From positions 22,832 to 86,831 of the forward strand of contig NZ_JAQYWQ010000011.1 of NCBI RefSeq assembly GCF_029379315.1: a stretch of 64,000 nucleotides of DNA, given 5' to 3'. Below the pieces are notes generated by a model. It saw nothing but the letters and a program-made list of their open reading frames with translations. It made no database searches and was not told where the DNA came from. The stretch comes from Nostoc sp. S13. GTDB lineage: Bacteria; Cyanobacteriota; Cyanobacteriia; Cyanobacteriales; Nostocaceae. Below are positions 43,201 to 52,007 of the stretch, piece after piece (position 1 is the first letter of the stretch; each line of letters opens with the position of its first letter). The translations under genes were made by a program, and so were the position numbers.

Positions 43201-43752
43201 TTAAGGATATCTTCTGCTACCTGCACCCACAACACCGATTTTGTGACGATAGGAAAGTTCAGCACCGAACCAGCCGGAAATACTAACCAGCGTACCGACA
43301 ATGAGCGAGAGAACCAGTCCCCAAGGTAGTATTCGGGATTCAGCGTCGCCCAAGCGCAGAAGGAAGTTAACTAGACTTAAAACTATTAGAGAAACGTTAA
43401 GTATTAAATGCGCCCAACCGGCGCTGCGCTTGCGAACTCGTTCAATTCTAAAAAAGTCGCTCAGGCCGATGGCTGATGCAAGGACGCCTCCAGCTAATCC
43501 TAGTCCGATTAACCATAGTGAAGCTTTAGCCCAGAAGAAATCACTAGTTAACCAGTAGCCGATGTCGCTTCCCAAGGCGGCGGCTAAAAAGGCGATGGGA
43601 AAGGTCACACTCAGGGGATGTAGGGGATGTCCTGCGATCGCAACTGTGCTAGGTACGCCGCTATCAAGATACTCACTGTCGTTACTTTCAATAACTGGTG
43701 GAATATTGGGAAAAGGTGTTGAACTTGTTTGCGTTGTGTCTGTAGTTTCCAT
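43201..43752 (-). CDS. DUF2231 membrane protein
   Basis: A 183-residue protein with four membrane spans. The DUF2231 start motif GHPLHPLSVTFPIAFLAAAL carries two His; a further His lies in SAGWAHLILNVSLIVLS. A polar N-terminus of about 40 residues precedes the membrane part. The family is of unknown function; its His residues in helices suggest haem or metal binding. Upstream on the same strand, 33 bases away, is a DUF2993 gene, so the two are probably one operon. Two further DUF2231 genes are in the terminal-oxidase cluster at 57703-58817. Confidence 0.85.
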   Translation of the reverse strand: METTDTTQTSSTPFPNIPPVIESNDSEYLDSGVPSTVAIAGHPLHPLSVTFPIAFLAAALGSDIGYWLTSDFFWAKASLWLIGLGLAGGVLASAIGLSDFFRIERVRKRSAGWAHLILNVSLIVLSLVNFLLRLGDAESRILPWGLVLSLIVGTLVSISGWFGAELSYRHKIGVVGAGSRRYP

Positions 43753-43785
43753 TATTATTATCCTGAATTTATTAATGTCCTATTT

Positions 43786-44526
43786 TTAACTAGAAGGAAT
43801 TTGTTCAACATAAGCTTCAGCTTGTAGAGTTAGTTTACCTACTTCTACTTTTAGTTGGTTAACTTGCAAGGTTATTCCTTCTAAATCAAAGTTACTCAAA
43901 TTTAAAAGTTCGCTAGTTTGCTCTACCAAAGCTTTTGTCAACTCTGGCGATATTTCCTCACTTTCGCCATATTCGACATTTTCCAGAGAAACAGTTTTTC
44001 CATTAGCGCTAATTTGGGGGACTGCGGAAAAAGCAACTTGCTGATTTTCACCTGTTTCTACTAATTTGATAGTGGCATTTATTGCTACTTTTCCATCACC
44101 AGGTAGTCGAAACTCTACATGTTGAGGCTCAATACTCGTCAGTTTCCCGTTAATATGGATTTGTTGACTTTGCAGTTGCGATCGCACATATTCAGAGTTA
44201 AAGGCGCGATTAATATCAGCCTCAGTTAACACAACCTGTGCATTAGCTTCAGTAGGTTTAGTGAGTTCAATTTTGCCGAAAGCTACACTCAGGGGATTAA
44301 TGGCAACATTAGTCATTTGCATTTCAAATTCCTCCATGCGGAGGTCTTTCTGCATAACCATACCTTCACCTTCAATCGTCACTGAATCCACTTCTCCCTG
44401 AACCAGTTTCAGCGGATCGGTTTTGATGTTTACATCTAAACTTTCTACTTCATCTAATTGGCTAGATAATCCTATCTCTGCTGCTTTATTGAGCGCCTGC
44501 TCTCCTAATCCAGGATTGTCTGCCAT
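43786..44526 (-). CDS. DUF2993 (LmeA-like) protein
   Basis: A 246-residue protein. Hallmarks of DUF2993 are VESLDVNIKTDPLKLVQGEV, DSVTIEGEG and VVLTEADINRAFNSEYVRSQ. No signal peptide is visible, the frame starting MADNPGLGEQALNKAAE. Actinobacterial LmeA binds phosphatidylinositol in the periplasm; the cyanobacterial proteins have no proven role. It is likely transcribed with the DUF2231 gene just downstream (gap 33 bases). Confidence 0.85.
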   Translation of the reverse strand: MADNPGLGEQALNKAAEIGLSSQLDEVESLDVNIKTDPLKLVQGEVDSVTIEGEGMVMQKDLRMEEFEMQMTNVAINPLSVAFGKIELTKPTEANAQVVLTEADINRAFNSEYVRSQLQSQQIHINGKLTSIEPQHVEFRLPGDGKVAINATIKLVETGENQQVAFSAVPQISANGKTVSLENVEYGESEEISPELTKALVEQTSELLNLSNFDLEGITLQVNQLKVEVGKLTLQAEAYVEQIPSS

Positions 44527-44914
44527 TATTAAATTAACTCCTGCTTAAAATAGTATTTTCTTTATTTAATTTAAATAATTTACATCAGATTTTTATCTAT
44601 CTGACGATGGAATATAGATTTGAATACTGTCTATCTAAAAGGATAATTATATTATTTATAATCAAAAGTTTTGCTTTTCTACCCAAAGTTTTTAAAGTGT
44701 AGATGCAGAACGTCTTATTATCAAATCTCACTCAAAAGAAAGATTGAATATATAGAATTTAGTAGTTATGTTGTTTGTTTATTAACTTTCGCTGAAATCC
44801 TTTAATAAAAAAGATTTGCAACAGACTTTAGAATCAAATTTTTGTTTGGCGTGGCGCATCCTCATATAAAATAGGTATAAAGTGGGTAGACATAGCTAGC
44901 CGCAGGCATCGCTT
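44527..44914. other. Gene-free stretch
   Basis: AT-rich sequence with a dispersed GCCGCAGGCATCGC repeat at 44891-44912 that touches the 3' end of the Uma2 pseudogene. Nothing else is seen. Confidence 0.4.
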
Positions 44915-45490
44915 TTACAATAATTTTTTCAAAGGCAGCATCAACCCAGGCACAACATCTTCACCGCTTAATATTGCAGTAGCCGGATATTGAGTAATTG
45001 AACCATCCTGGCGATAAACTCAAGCTTGTTGATTTTTACTATCAATTAAGCATCCTAATTGAACACCATTAGCAATATATTCTTCCATCTAGGCTTTGAG
45101 TTTTGCCAAGCTATCATTTTTAGAAGGAATTTCAATTACAAAGTCGGGTGCTAAATTAATAAATTTGTCTTCTTCTTGATCCCAACCTTCTGGCAAACGT
45201 CCTTTAGCCACAAAAGCAACATTAGGTGCTCTGACAGCAGTATTTGCTAATCTAAAACCTGTACTCGGCCCAAAAACTTCACCTAAATCCTGACTTTCTA
45301 CCCAATTCAATAAATAGGCTCCTGCTTTTATTTCTCGATTATCAGAAATTCCACCAGTTGGGGGCATAGTTTCTAATGTTGCATTAGCATTGCGTTCAAA
45401 CCGCAGTTCTGGGTTTTGCGAACTCATCAGCATTAATTCTTCATCAGTGACAGTATACAAAGACTGCACCGTTATTTTTTCGCTGGTCAT
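44915..45490 (-). pseudogene. Uma2-family endonuclease with two nonsense codons
   Basis: From ATG 45490 to TAA 44915 one frame of 192 codons matches the usual length of Uma2 (DUF820) proteins. The catalytic-type region LAPDFVIEIPSKNDSLAKLK is intact. Then TAG (about 45086-45088) follows KLKA, and TGA (about 45018-45020) stands where the family has Trp in NQQA(W)VYRQDG. The reading resumes each time: MEEYIANGVQLGCLIDSK and ITQYPATAILSGEDVVPGL. Only the first 133 codons can be translated. Confidence 0.85.
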
Positions 45491-45635
45491 GATGATCTCA
45501 TAGCAAGCTTGATAGATATCTCAATTTTAGCTCTGTACCCCTCTGATCCTTTGCAACCTCAAAGCTTGGAGCGGTTTGTTATAAAATTGACAGAAACCCT
45601 TTATGAGGTAGAGTTCTATTAACTCATTTTATACA

Positions 45636-46226
45636 ATGCTTACAGAACGTTTCACCGCAGCCCTGATCTACGCCACCCAACTGCACGCCAACCAAGTTCG
45701 TAAAGGTTCAGGTGTCCCCTACGTTGCCCATTTATTAGGTGTGGCTAGTATTGCTTTAGAATACGGGGCAAATGAAGATGAAGCGATCGCAGCCCTCTTA
45801 CACGATGCGATCGAAGACCAAGGTGGCGCCGCAACCCGGTCAGAAATTCGCCGCCGCTTTGGTGACAATGTAACGGCAATTGTTGATGGTTGTACTGACG
45901 CTGATACAACTCCAAAGCCGCCCTGGCGACAGCGCAAGGAAGCATACATTGCTCATATTCCTACCGCTTCCCCATCAGTTCTGCTCGTGTCATTAGCAGA
46001 TAAACTTTACAACGCCCAATCTATTCTCAAAGATTATCGCGTTTTGGGCGAATCAGTTTGGGAACGTTTTCAGGGGCGTAAAGAAGGTACTCTTTGGTAT
46101 TATCGGGCGCTTGTCGATGCCTTCAGGAAGACTGAAAGCAGTGTAATTATTGAGGAATTAGAACGGGTTATTGCACAAATTGAGGTATTAGCATCTCAAG
46201 AAAAAATTTTATTTACCCAGAAGTAG
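45636..46226 (+). CDS. HD-domain hydrolase, SpoT/MESH1-like
   Basis: A 196-residue HD domain protein. It has H in YATQLHANQVRKGSGVPYVA, the HD pair in AALLHDAIEDQGG and D in VSLADKLYNAQSI, which are the metal ligands of (p)ppGpp-hydrolase-like HD domains. It lacks synthetase, TGS and ACT domains, so it is a stand-alone type like MESH1. Substrate could be (p)ppGpp or another nucleotide; not proven. It is alone on the + strand. Confidence 0.85.
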   Translation: MLTERFTAALIYATQLHANQVRKGSGVPYVAHLLGVASIALEYGANEDEAIAALLHDAIEDQGGAATRSEIRRRFGDNVTAIVDGCTDADTTPKPPWRQRKEAYIAHIPTASPSVLLVSLADKLYNAQSILKDYRVLGESVWERFQGRKEGTLWYYRALVDAFRKTESSVIIEELERVIAQIEVLASQEKILFTQK

Positions 46227-46387
46227 ATAAAAGATTCATAGGAGCTAGACAAATAGCCTTTTTACAGAGACTATATAGTCATGGGTCTCACAAGTAAATT
46301 TTGGCTTTTAGGTTCTCTCTCTAGATAAAAAATCTTTCTCTCGGTAGATAGGTGTATTTACATTATTATGGCTGCTATGTTACCAAT

Positions 46388-46924
46388 ATGACGATAGTAA
46401 GACAAAACACCCTAAATCCAACCGTAAATCCTTCAGTAAGTCCTCCAGAAAACTTAGCAGAAAAGTATATGGAAGCAGAGCGAATGCATGATGTTCTGCT
46501 TTTACTGCAAAATTTGATTAACAGTGAAGAAGCCACTGTGAAACTAATTCTGGATTGTCTCTATGATGTTGGTTCAGTGAATCTGATCAATCAAAAGCTT
46601 CGCTTCAAACCCTTAAATAGGGTGATGAAATTAATTGCCCGAATGTCCAAACCAGTTTTTAAGACCTTAGCTTTAAATTGGTTTAAAAAGAACTGTCCCC
46701 AACTGATTACTAATTGGCTACAGACGCAAGTCTCTTTTGAAAAACCCCAAAATACACCCCAACAAGTAGCTATCGAAGTTGTACAACTAGAACCATATTC
46801 GATACCACAGAAAGAAAATCTCAGCCAAGAGATTAACAATCTACGCTCCCAGGTTAGATGGCTAGCTGGGATTTCAATAACAGCGATCGCTATTTTAGTA
46901 GTAAAAGCCACTTGGTTAAAGTGA
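46388..46924 (+). CDS. Hypothetical C-tail membrane protein
   Basis: About 178 residues from ATG 46388; GTG 46352 is an alternative. A helical domain (about 25-110) with LLLLQNLINSEEATVKLILD and VGSVNLINQKLRF is followed by a polar linker, a short coiled coil and a C-terminal membrane span (WLAGISITAIAILVVKATWL). No family is recognised; it looks like a cyanobacterium-specific protein. Confidence 0.65.
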   Translation: MTIVRQNTLNPTVNPSVSPPENLAEKYMEAERMHDVLLLLQNLINSEEATVKLILDCLYDVGSVNLINQKLRFKPLNRVMKLIARMSKPVFKTLALNWFKKNCPQLITNWLQTQVSFEKPQNTPQQVAIEVVQLEPYSIPQKENLSQEINNLRSQVRWLAGISITAIAILVVKATWLK

Positions 46925-47366
46925 AACCCATAAGTAGCACCTTAATAAAATTTAATTGATTCATCAAGCTATTTTAGGCATAAAATCTACTTGAGTTTTA
47001 CAGCAATCCTAAATTGTTTGTAAACATTTTTTCCATTGATTTCTTTTGGTGCATTTGCTGCGCGTAGCTTACTTCACCGTAGGAGTACGCGGGTTGTTCT
47101 GATAATTTTTTGTTTATGACCTATCCGGGATTCTTGGATGAGCAAATAATTATTATTTAATCCCTAATTGAATTGATACTAAAGAGTAACTAAATTAATT
47201 TATGGAAATTACCCAAAGTCAAGCATCATTATTTCAAAAAGCTCATTCATGCCTGGGGTAATAATTATTAATTATTAATTACGAATTACCTTAGCGAGTC
47301 AGACGCTAAGGCTTTGCTATCGAGCGTCATTACGAATTAGGAATTAGGAATTACGAATTACTTATT
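46925..47366. other. Gene-free stretch with short repeats
   Basis: Contains 'ttacgaattaggaattagga' type repeats near 47335-47360, an inverted repeat CTTAGCG/CGCTAAG near 47291-47312, and part of the 'ccgtaggagtacg' repeat family near 47079. A 19-codon frame at 47202 is too short to call. Confidence 0.45.
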
Positions 47367-48203
47367 ATGCTTTTGCCCAAACCGACCTTGGAGGACATCG
47401 AAATACATCTCCTTTTGGAAGGGCTATATCAGTACTACGGTTATGACTTTCGTGATTATGCTCTTTCCTCACTAAAGCGTCGCATTCAGAGCTTCATGAA
47501 CTTAGAGGGGTTAGCAAATGTTTCTGCATTGCAAGAGCGGTTACTGCACAACCGTGCTTATTTGGAACGATTTTTGCTCGCTCTAACGGTGAATGTAACA
47601 TCAATGTTTCGTGATCCCAGCTTTTATAACACCTTCAGAAATCAAGTTATCCCCTTCTTGCAAACCTATCCGTTTATTCGCATCTGGCACGCTGGCTGCT
47701 CGACCGGTGAAGAAGTCTACTCAATGGCTATTTTACTGCAAGAAGAAGGACTTTACCACCGTTGCCGCATATATGCTACTGACACAAACGAGAAAGTATT
47801 ACAAAATGCCAAAAGTGGTATTTTCTCCCTGAAACTGATGCAGGAATATACTCACCTTTACCTGAAAGCAGGCGGCAAGAAGTCTTTCTCAGAATATTAT
47901 ACAGCAGCTTATGATAACGCAATTTTTCGAGCATCTTTAAGAGAAAACGTTGTTTTCGCCCAGCATAATTTAGCAACTGATAGCTCTTTTAATGAGTTTA
48001 ATGTCATCCTTTGTCGTAACGTCCTCATATATTTCAATCAGATACTTCAAAAGCGAGTACATGAACTGTTTTATAATAGCCTTTGCACCTTTGGCATCTT
48101 GGGTTTAGGAAAACAAGAATCTATCAGGTTCACCTCCTATGAGCAGTACTATGAAGAGATAATCAAAGGTGAGAAAATATATAAGAAAATTGCAGGTGGC
48201 TGA
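47367..48203 (+). CDS. cheR: CheR-type protein-glutamate methyltransferase
   Basis: A 278-residue protein with the N-terminal all-alpha CheR domain (about 1-75, YYGYDFRDYALSSLKRRI). The SAM-binding domain has IRIWHAGCSTGEEVYSMAIL, and the ending region has VILCRNVLIYFN. CheR methylates glutamates of chemoreceptors. No receptor is next to it. The partner methylesterase domain (CheB) and a hybrid kinase lie 11.6 kb away at 59791-62413, an arrangement usually found as one operon in Nostoc-type genomes. Confidence 0.92.
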   Translation: MLLPKPTLEDIEIHLLLEGLYQYYGYDFRDYALSSLKRRIQSFMNLEGLANVSALQERLLHNRAYLERFLLALTVNVTSMFRDPSFYNTFRNQVIPFLQTYPFIRIWHAGCSTGEEVYSMAILLQEEGLYHRCRIYATDTNEKVLQNAKSGIFSLKLMQEYTHLYLKAGGKKSFSEYYTAAYDNAIFRASLRENVVFAQHNLATDSSFNEFNVILCRNVLIYFNQILQKRVHELFYNSLCTFGILGLGKQESIRFTSYEQYYEEIIKGEKIYKKIAGG

Positions 48204-48385
48204 AGAGAATGCTGTGAGTGTGGAACACAGATAGCAGACTAACAGAGGAGCAGGGGGTAAATAAGTAGTGCTAATGCCCAATATGTCAAAAGACAGTCTG
48301 TCAAACATTTTTAATTGTGTTCAGAAGATAGATACAGCGATCGCTTAAGGTAAATTACAGATTAAAGTCTTAAAGGAGATTGTCG

Positions 48386-49165
48386 ATGCAACTTCTCGAA
48401 TGTCCTCCTGTTGCAGTCATTGCTGGAGAAAATGCGGTTCACGTTTCTCAACTACCTTCTACATGGCAAGACATTGCTAGAGGAACCACGAGTGTCGGAC
48501 TTTCTCATCCCCAGAGCTATGTTGAGATGGCGCAGTTGTTCTTATATAAATTAGAGCATGGTGATGTTGACTTGTTTAGCGATCGCCCCCAACTAGCTCA
48601 CTTGATACCGTCATTTTCCCAGCTATTTGCACAACTGGCATGGGAAACCCTAGAGTTTTTTGGGCAAGACTTTCTCAAACACAGCTATCCCAACTTTGCA
48701 GAAATTCTGCATGATGTGGAATCAAAGGGTATCGAGTTCGCTGATGAAGTAAAAGTGGCTCGCATTGGTATAGATTTGTTTAATGAGTTTGGTTATGAAC
48801 TACCTGCCAGCTTCTATCATGTGCATCTAGCACCAATTTACCGCGATCATGTGTTTGAAGAACGCGCCTTACGATTTGATCAGCGCGATATGGAACACAA
48901 ACGTGCTTGGGATGCCATACTCCATGCAGGTAAGGTGTTTGCTATCCAGATGAAAGTGCAAAGTATTGCTTCCAAATACGGTTTTACTTATCAACACGGC
49001 TGCGGTTGCAACTCTCATCTATCTTCCATTGATGTATCTCGTGGGGCCTTTGAATATGAATTGAGTCGCGAAAAGCGTCAGCGATGGATTCGCAGTTTCA
49101 TCTGGACTGCTTGGTATGAGTATGCCTTGTTTGCGATCGTGCCCAACACAAGTTATTTAGTTTGA
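48386..49165 (+). CDS. Hypothetical protein, 259 residues
   Basis: ATG 48386 is chosen because AAAGGAGA lies 6-13 bases upstream. The protein is soluble, helix-rich and acidic, with no signal or membrane span. Notable segments are a DLFSDRPQLAHLIPSFSQLF stretch, an acidic EFADEVKVARIG, and YQHGCGCNSHLSS near residue 210, where two Cys and a His might bind a metal. I do not recognise the family. It stands between cheR and a reductase gene on the other strand. Confidence 0.65.
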   Translation: MQLLECPPVAVIAGENAVHVSQLPSTWQDIARGTTSVGLSHPQSYVEMAQLFLYKLEHGDVDLFSDRPQLAHLIPSFSQLFAQLAWETLEFFGQDFLKHSYPNFAEILHDVESKGIEFADEVKVARIGIDLFNEFGYELPASFYHVHLAPIYRDHVFEERALRFDQRDMEHKRAWDAILHAGKVFAIQMKVQSIASKYGFTYQHGCGCNSHLSSIDVSRGAFEYELSREKRQRWIRSFIWTAWYEYALFAIVPNTSYLV

Positions 49166-49361
49166 CAAAAAGGTAGATGGGAGCATCTCAGTTTTGCAAA
49201 TGTACCCTAAATCGACCCCCATTAGTCCCTCTTTGCTAAGGCTCTCGTTTATCTCGTTCCCAGCATGGCAATGGCTGATTGCAGGGATACGGGTGAGGCT
49301 CCTACGTAGCGGTAGCTATGTAGGAGCCTCTGGTAGAGAAGACAGCGAGTCTCCTTTAAAG

Positions 49362-50249
49362 TTATGATTCAACAATTATTCCAGCTTCTAACTCCAAAGC
49401 TTTGATCAGAGCCGACGCATTTTCTTCTCCCCATCCTTGATTGACAGCCACCTTAAGTGTTTCTCGCACTATTGCGGCAGCAGGGGTTGGAGAATTCAAA
49501 TCTTGGGCAAATCGAGCGATTAAATTAGCATCTTTAAGCATGTGTTTTAAAGCAAAACTCGGCGTAAAATCACGATTCACCAGCATCTTACCTATGCCAT
49601 CAAAAAGCGGAGAGCGAAAATCTACCACATGTAATACATCAAGAACGTCTTTCGGATTTAGTCCGGCTTTAGTCGCCAGAATCATCGCTTCCCCTAACGC
49701 TTCGATTTGGGTTGCCACAAGTGAGTTACCGACGAGTTTCATCGCAGCTCCTTTGCCAGTGTCACCCAAGTAATGTATGGTTTCGCTTAACGGTGACAAA
49801 ATCGGTTTGACTCGCTCAAATACGTCTCGTTTACCACCGACTACAAACCACAATCCTCCAGATGCAGATTCGTTTTTACTACCGAAAACGGGAGCATCCA
49901 GAAATTCGACATCCTTTTCGGCATAAGCGGCGGCTTCTTTTCGGGATGTGTCGGGATGAACTGTACTCGTATCGATCGCAATTTGTCCCGATCGCACTTT
50001 CGATAAAATGCCATCTTGTCCAAAGACAACATCTTCAACCGCCTGATCATCCGCCAACGAGTAGATGATCACTTCAGCATTTTCCACAGCTTGTGCTGGT
50101 GTTTGTGCTTGTGTTGCACCTTGTTCAATCAGAGATTTACAGGATTCTGGATTACGGTTCCAAACTGTGACATCGTAGCCCGCTTTGAGCAAGTTGGTTG
50201 CCATGCCACTGCCCATGATACCTAGTCCTAAATACGCAATGCGTTCCAT
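49362..50249 (-). CDS. NAD(P)-dependent oxidoreductase, HIBADH family (second copy)
   Basis: I start at ATG 50249 ([17 protein letters not shown]), since the Rossmann GxGxMG motif must be near the N-terminus; this gives 295 residues. The substrate-binding motif is [17 protein letters not shown], and the catalytic-Lys region [13 protein letters not shown]. Paralogous to the gene at 9642-10520. Likely reduces a small semialdehyde; substrate unknown. The gene is monocistronic, with palindromic repeats on both sides. Confidence 0.9.
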   Translation of the reverse strand: MERIAYLGLGIMGSGMATNLLKAGYDVTVWNRNPESCKSLIEQGATQAQTPAQAVENAEVIIYSLADDQAVEDVVFGQDGILSKVRSGQIAIDTSTVHPDTSRKEAAAYAEKDVEFLDAPVFGSKNESASGGLWFVVGGKRDVFERVKPILSPLSETIHYLGDTGKGAAMKLVGNSLVATQIEALGEAMILATKAGLNPKDVLDVLHVVDFRSPLFDGIGKMLVNRDFTPSFALKHMLKDANLIARFAQDLNSPTPAAAIVRETLKVAVNQGWGEENASALIKALELEAGIIVES

Positions 50250-50387
50250 GATGTTGCCTTCAGAAGGAAGTTTGTAGCGATGTTTTTGGCGTAAACGAAG
50301 CGTACTCAAAGTCAGCCTGTTTGTACCCTTCCCTTACATTACTGAAGCTTGGAGTATAAATTCATCTTCCAATCGATAGACTCAGCG

Positions 50388-50415
50388 GCGATGCCTGCGG
50401 CTGGCTACGCCTACG
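50388..50415. repeat. Dispersed GCCGCAGGCATCGC repeat, inverted copy
   Basis: GGCGATGCCTGCGGCTGGCT and the following CTACGCCTACG are the reverse complement of the repeat found at 31793, 32043, 43081 and 44891. It lies in the gap between the reductase gene and the DyP gene. Confidence 0.65.
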
Positions 50416-50505
50416 AAACAGGGATATCACACGACTTACGCATCAAGCCGCCCTATTACCAGAGCGGCCTAAATTAACTCAATCCCAATAACGAGTATTA
50501 CTGCT

Positions 50506-51924
50506 TTATTCTATTGAAGTCAGATTCTTGAGAAAACTAATGCTAGGAGAAAAGAAATATTCACCACCCTTTAAATGTACCCAACTTGGAAAGTTGAATC
50601 CATCAATCGTTTCTGCTTCCCCCCATTTTTTCGGCCATTTTTGGTTTCTCTCAGCATCAGGTGTAGTTTGACCAATAATTGGATCGGGACCGACATTCAC
50701 CTGAACAAAGTTATTGATATTAGACCAGGACGCTTGGATAAAATTGAACTGATTAGTAATATCAGCTTGAAAGCACAAGAACAACAAACCTGAACCTGTA
50801 CTCTTTGCTTGAGTGTGGTCATATGCTCCAAAATTGATCCCACGACGAGCAATGCGATGATTTCTCTCTGTATCTAAAGATTGTGATTCAGTTACACCAG
50901 AAGATTCCACATGTCCTGTATCTCCTCTAGGATTAGATTTACGAATGTGAGCATGGAACGGGCACTTAGTTGCCGTCTTATCTAAGTCATAATTGAAATC
51001 ATTAGTTACTGTTGCCGGAATCTCTGAGAGTGTCAAAGGCGTTCCATCCCGAAAACGACCCATCATTAGCGCTCCAGCTAATTCTTTATCTATGCCTAGC
51101 TTCTCTGTTAGGAATTGTTCAGCACGAAGAAAGCCTTCAACGTCTTGTTCAAGTTTGCGGTAAACTAAATAACTGCCATAGCTATCATCTAATTTACCGT
51201 TGGGATCTTTAGCCAAAATGATACTCAAAGGAGCACGAGCATCCCATTCTTCAAAGCCGTCACGTAGGTAGGCTTTTCTAACATCTTGCTTCAAAAACAG
51301 AGGTTGACTGACACCATCCACAAAGCCAAAGTGTTCAATAGGTTCTTTGAGTTCATTTCTCAGAACAAAACCATCTTCTCTGTGAACAATTTGCGCTAAC
51401 CGATACAGTTCTCGCGTAATCTGGTTCACTGTTTGCAATAATTCTACTAAATTATCATCTGCTATCAGCAATAAGGCATGAATTTCATCTTGGAATCCTG
51501 GCTCCCAGTCTTCAACAGCTGGATCACGCAACAGGTTTTTGACACTATCATTTTTCATACCAAAGCGAAAAGGTTCATTGCCAGGTATTTGGTATGGTTC
51601 AAATCCCAAAGACTCATAACCCTTACGTGATAACAAGAAATTCACAAATGGCTCGCCTTTGATTTTCTCTCTTCTGTACCGTTCAGCCTCGCTTGACTGC
51701 TTCTGGGCAGATGTTACCCGATTAGCAAAATTTTGAATCCATTGCTTGAGTGCATCAGTTTGACCAGGTTTAAATTGCAAAAATAGATGCACGGCATAGT
51801 CTCGTCCATGTCCTTTAAGAATATTGCCCTGTAAATCACTAAGGAGAGTCTCGTATTTACCAGGTTTTGTCGGGTCGATACCATCTTTTGGGACTATTTG
51901 CAAATCTTCTTCTGTGAGTGCCAT
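50506..51924 (-). CDS. DyP-type haem peroxidase
   Basis: A 472-residue dye-decolorising peroxidase. The family motif GxxDG is G200-F-V-D203-G204; the proximal haem ligand is H326 in CPFHAHIRKSNPRGD. The N-terminus LQGNILKGHGRDYAVHLFLQ matches the type often found in cyanobacteria. No signal peptide is seen. DyP enzymes use H2O2 to oxidise dyes and phenolics. The gene follows a predicted H2O2-producing copper oxidase by 83 bases on the same strand, so the two likely form an operon. Confidence 0.93.
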   Translation of the reverse strand: MALTEEDLQIVPKDGIDPTKPGKYETLLSDLQGNILKGHGRDYAVHLFLQFKPGQTDALKQWIQNFANRVTSAQKQSSEAERYRREKIKGEPFVNFLLSRKGYESLGFEPYQIPGNEPFRFGMKNDSVKNLLRDPAVEDWEPGFQDEIHALLLIADDNLVELLQTVNQITRELYRLAQIVHREDGFVLRNELKEPIEHFGFVDGVSQPLFLKQDVRKAYLRDGFEEWDARAPLSIILAKDPNGKLDDSYGSYLVYRKLEQDVEGFLRAEQFLTEKLGIDKELAGALMMGRFRDGTPLTLSEIPATVTNDFNYDLDKTATKCPFHAHIRKSNPRGDTGHVESSGVTESQSLDTERNHRIARRGINFGAYDHTQAKSTGSGLLFLCFQADITNQFNFIQASWSNINNFVQVNVGPDPIIGQTTPDAERNQKWPKKWGEAETIDGFNFPSWVHLKGGEYFFSPSISFLKNLTSIE

Positions 51925-52007
51925 TACATTAAGCTTCTGTTTTAATATTTGGATGAAACTGTTGCCGGATTAAATAACAGCAACAGTAGATTTTAAAAGT
52001 GATGTAC

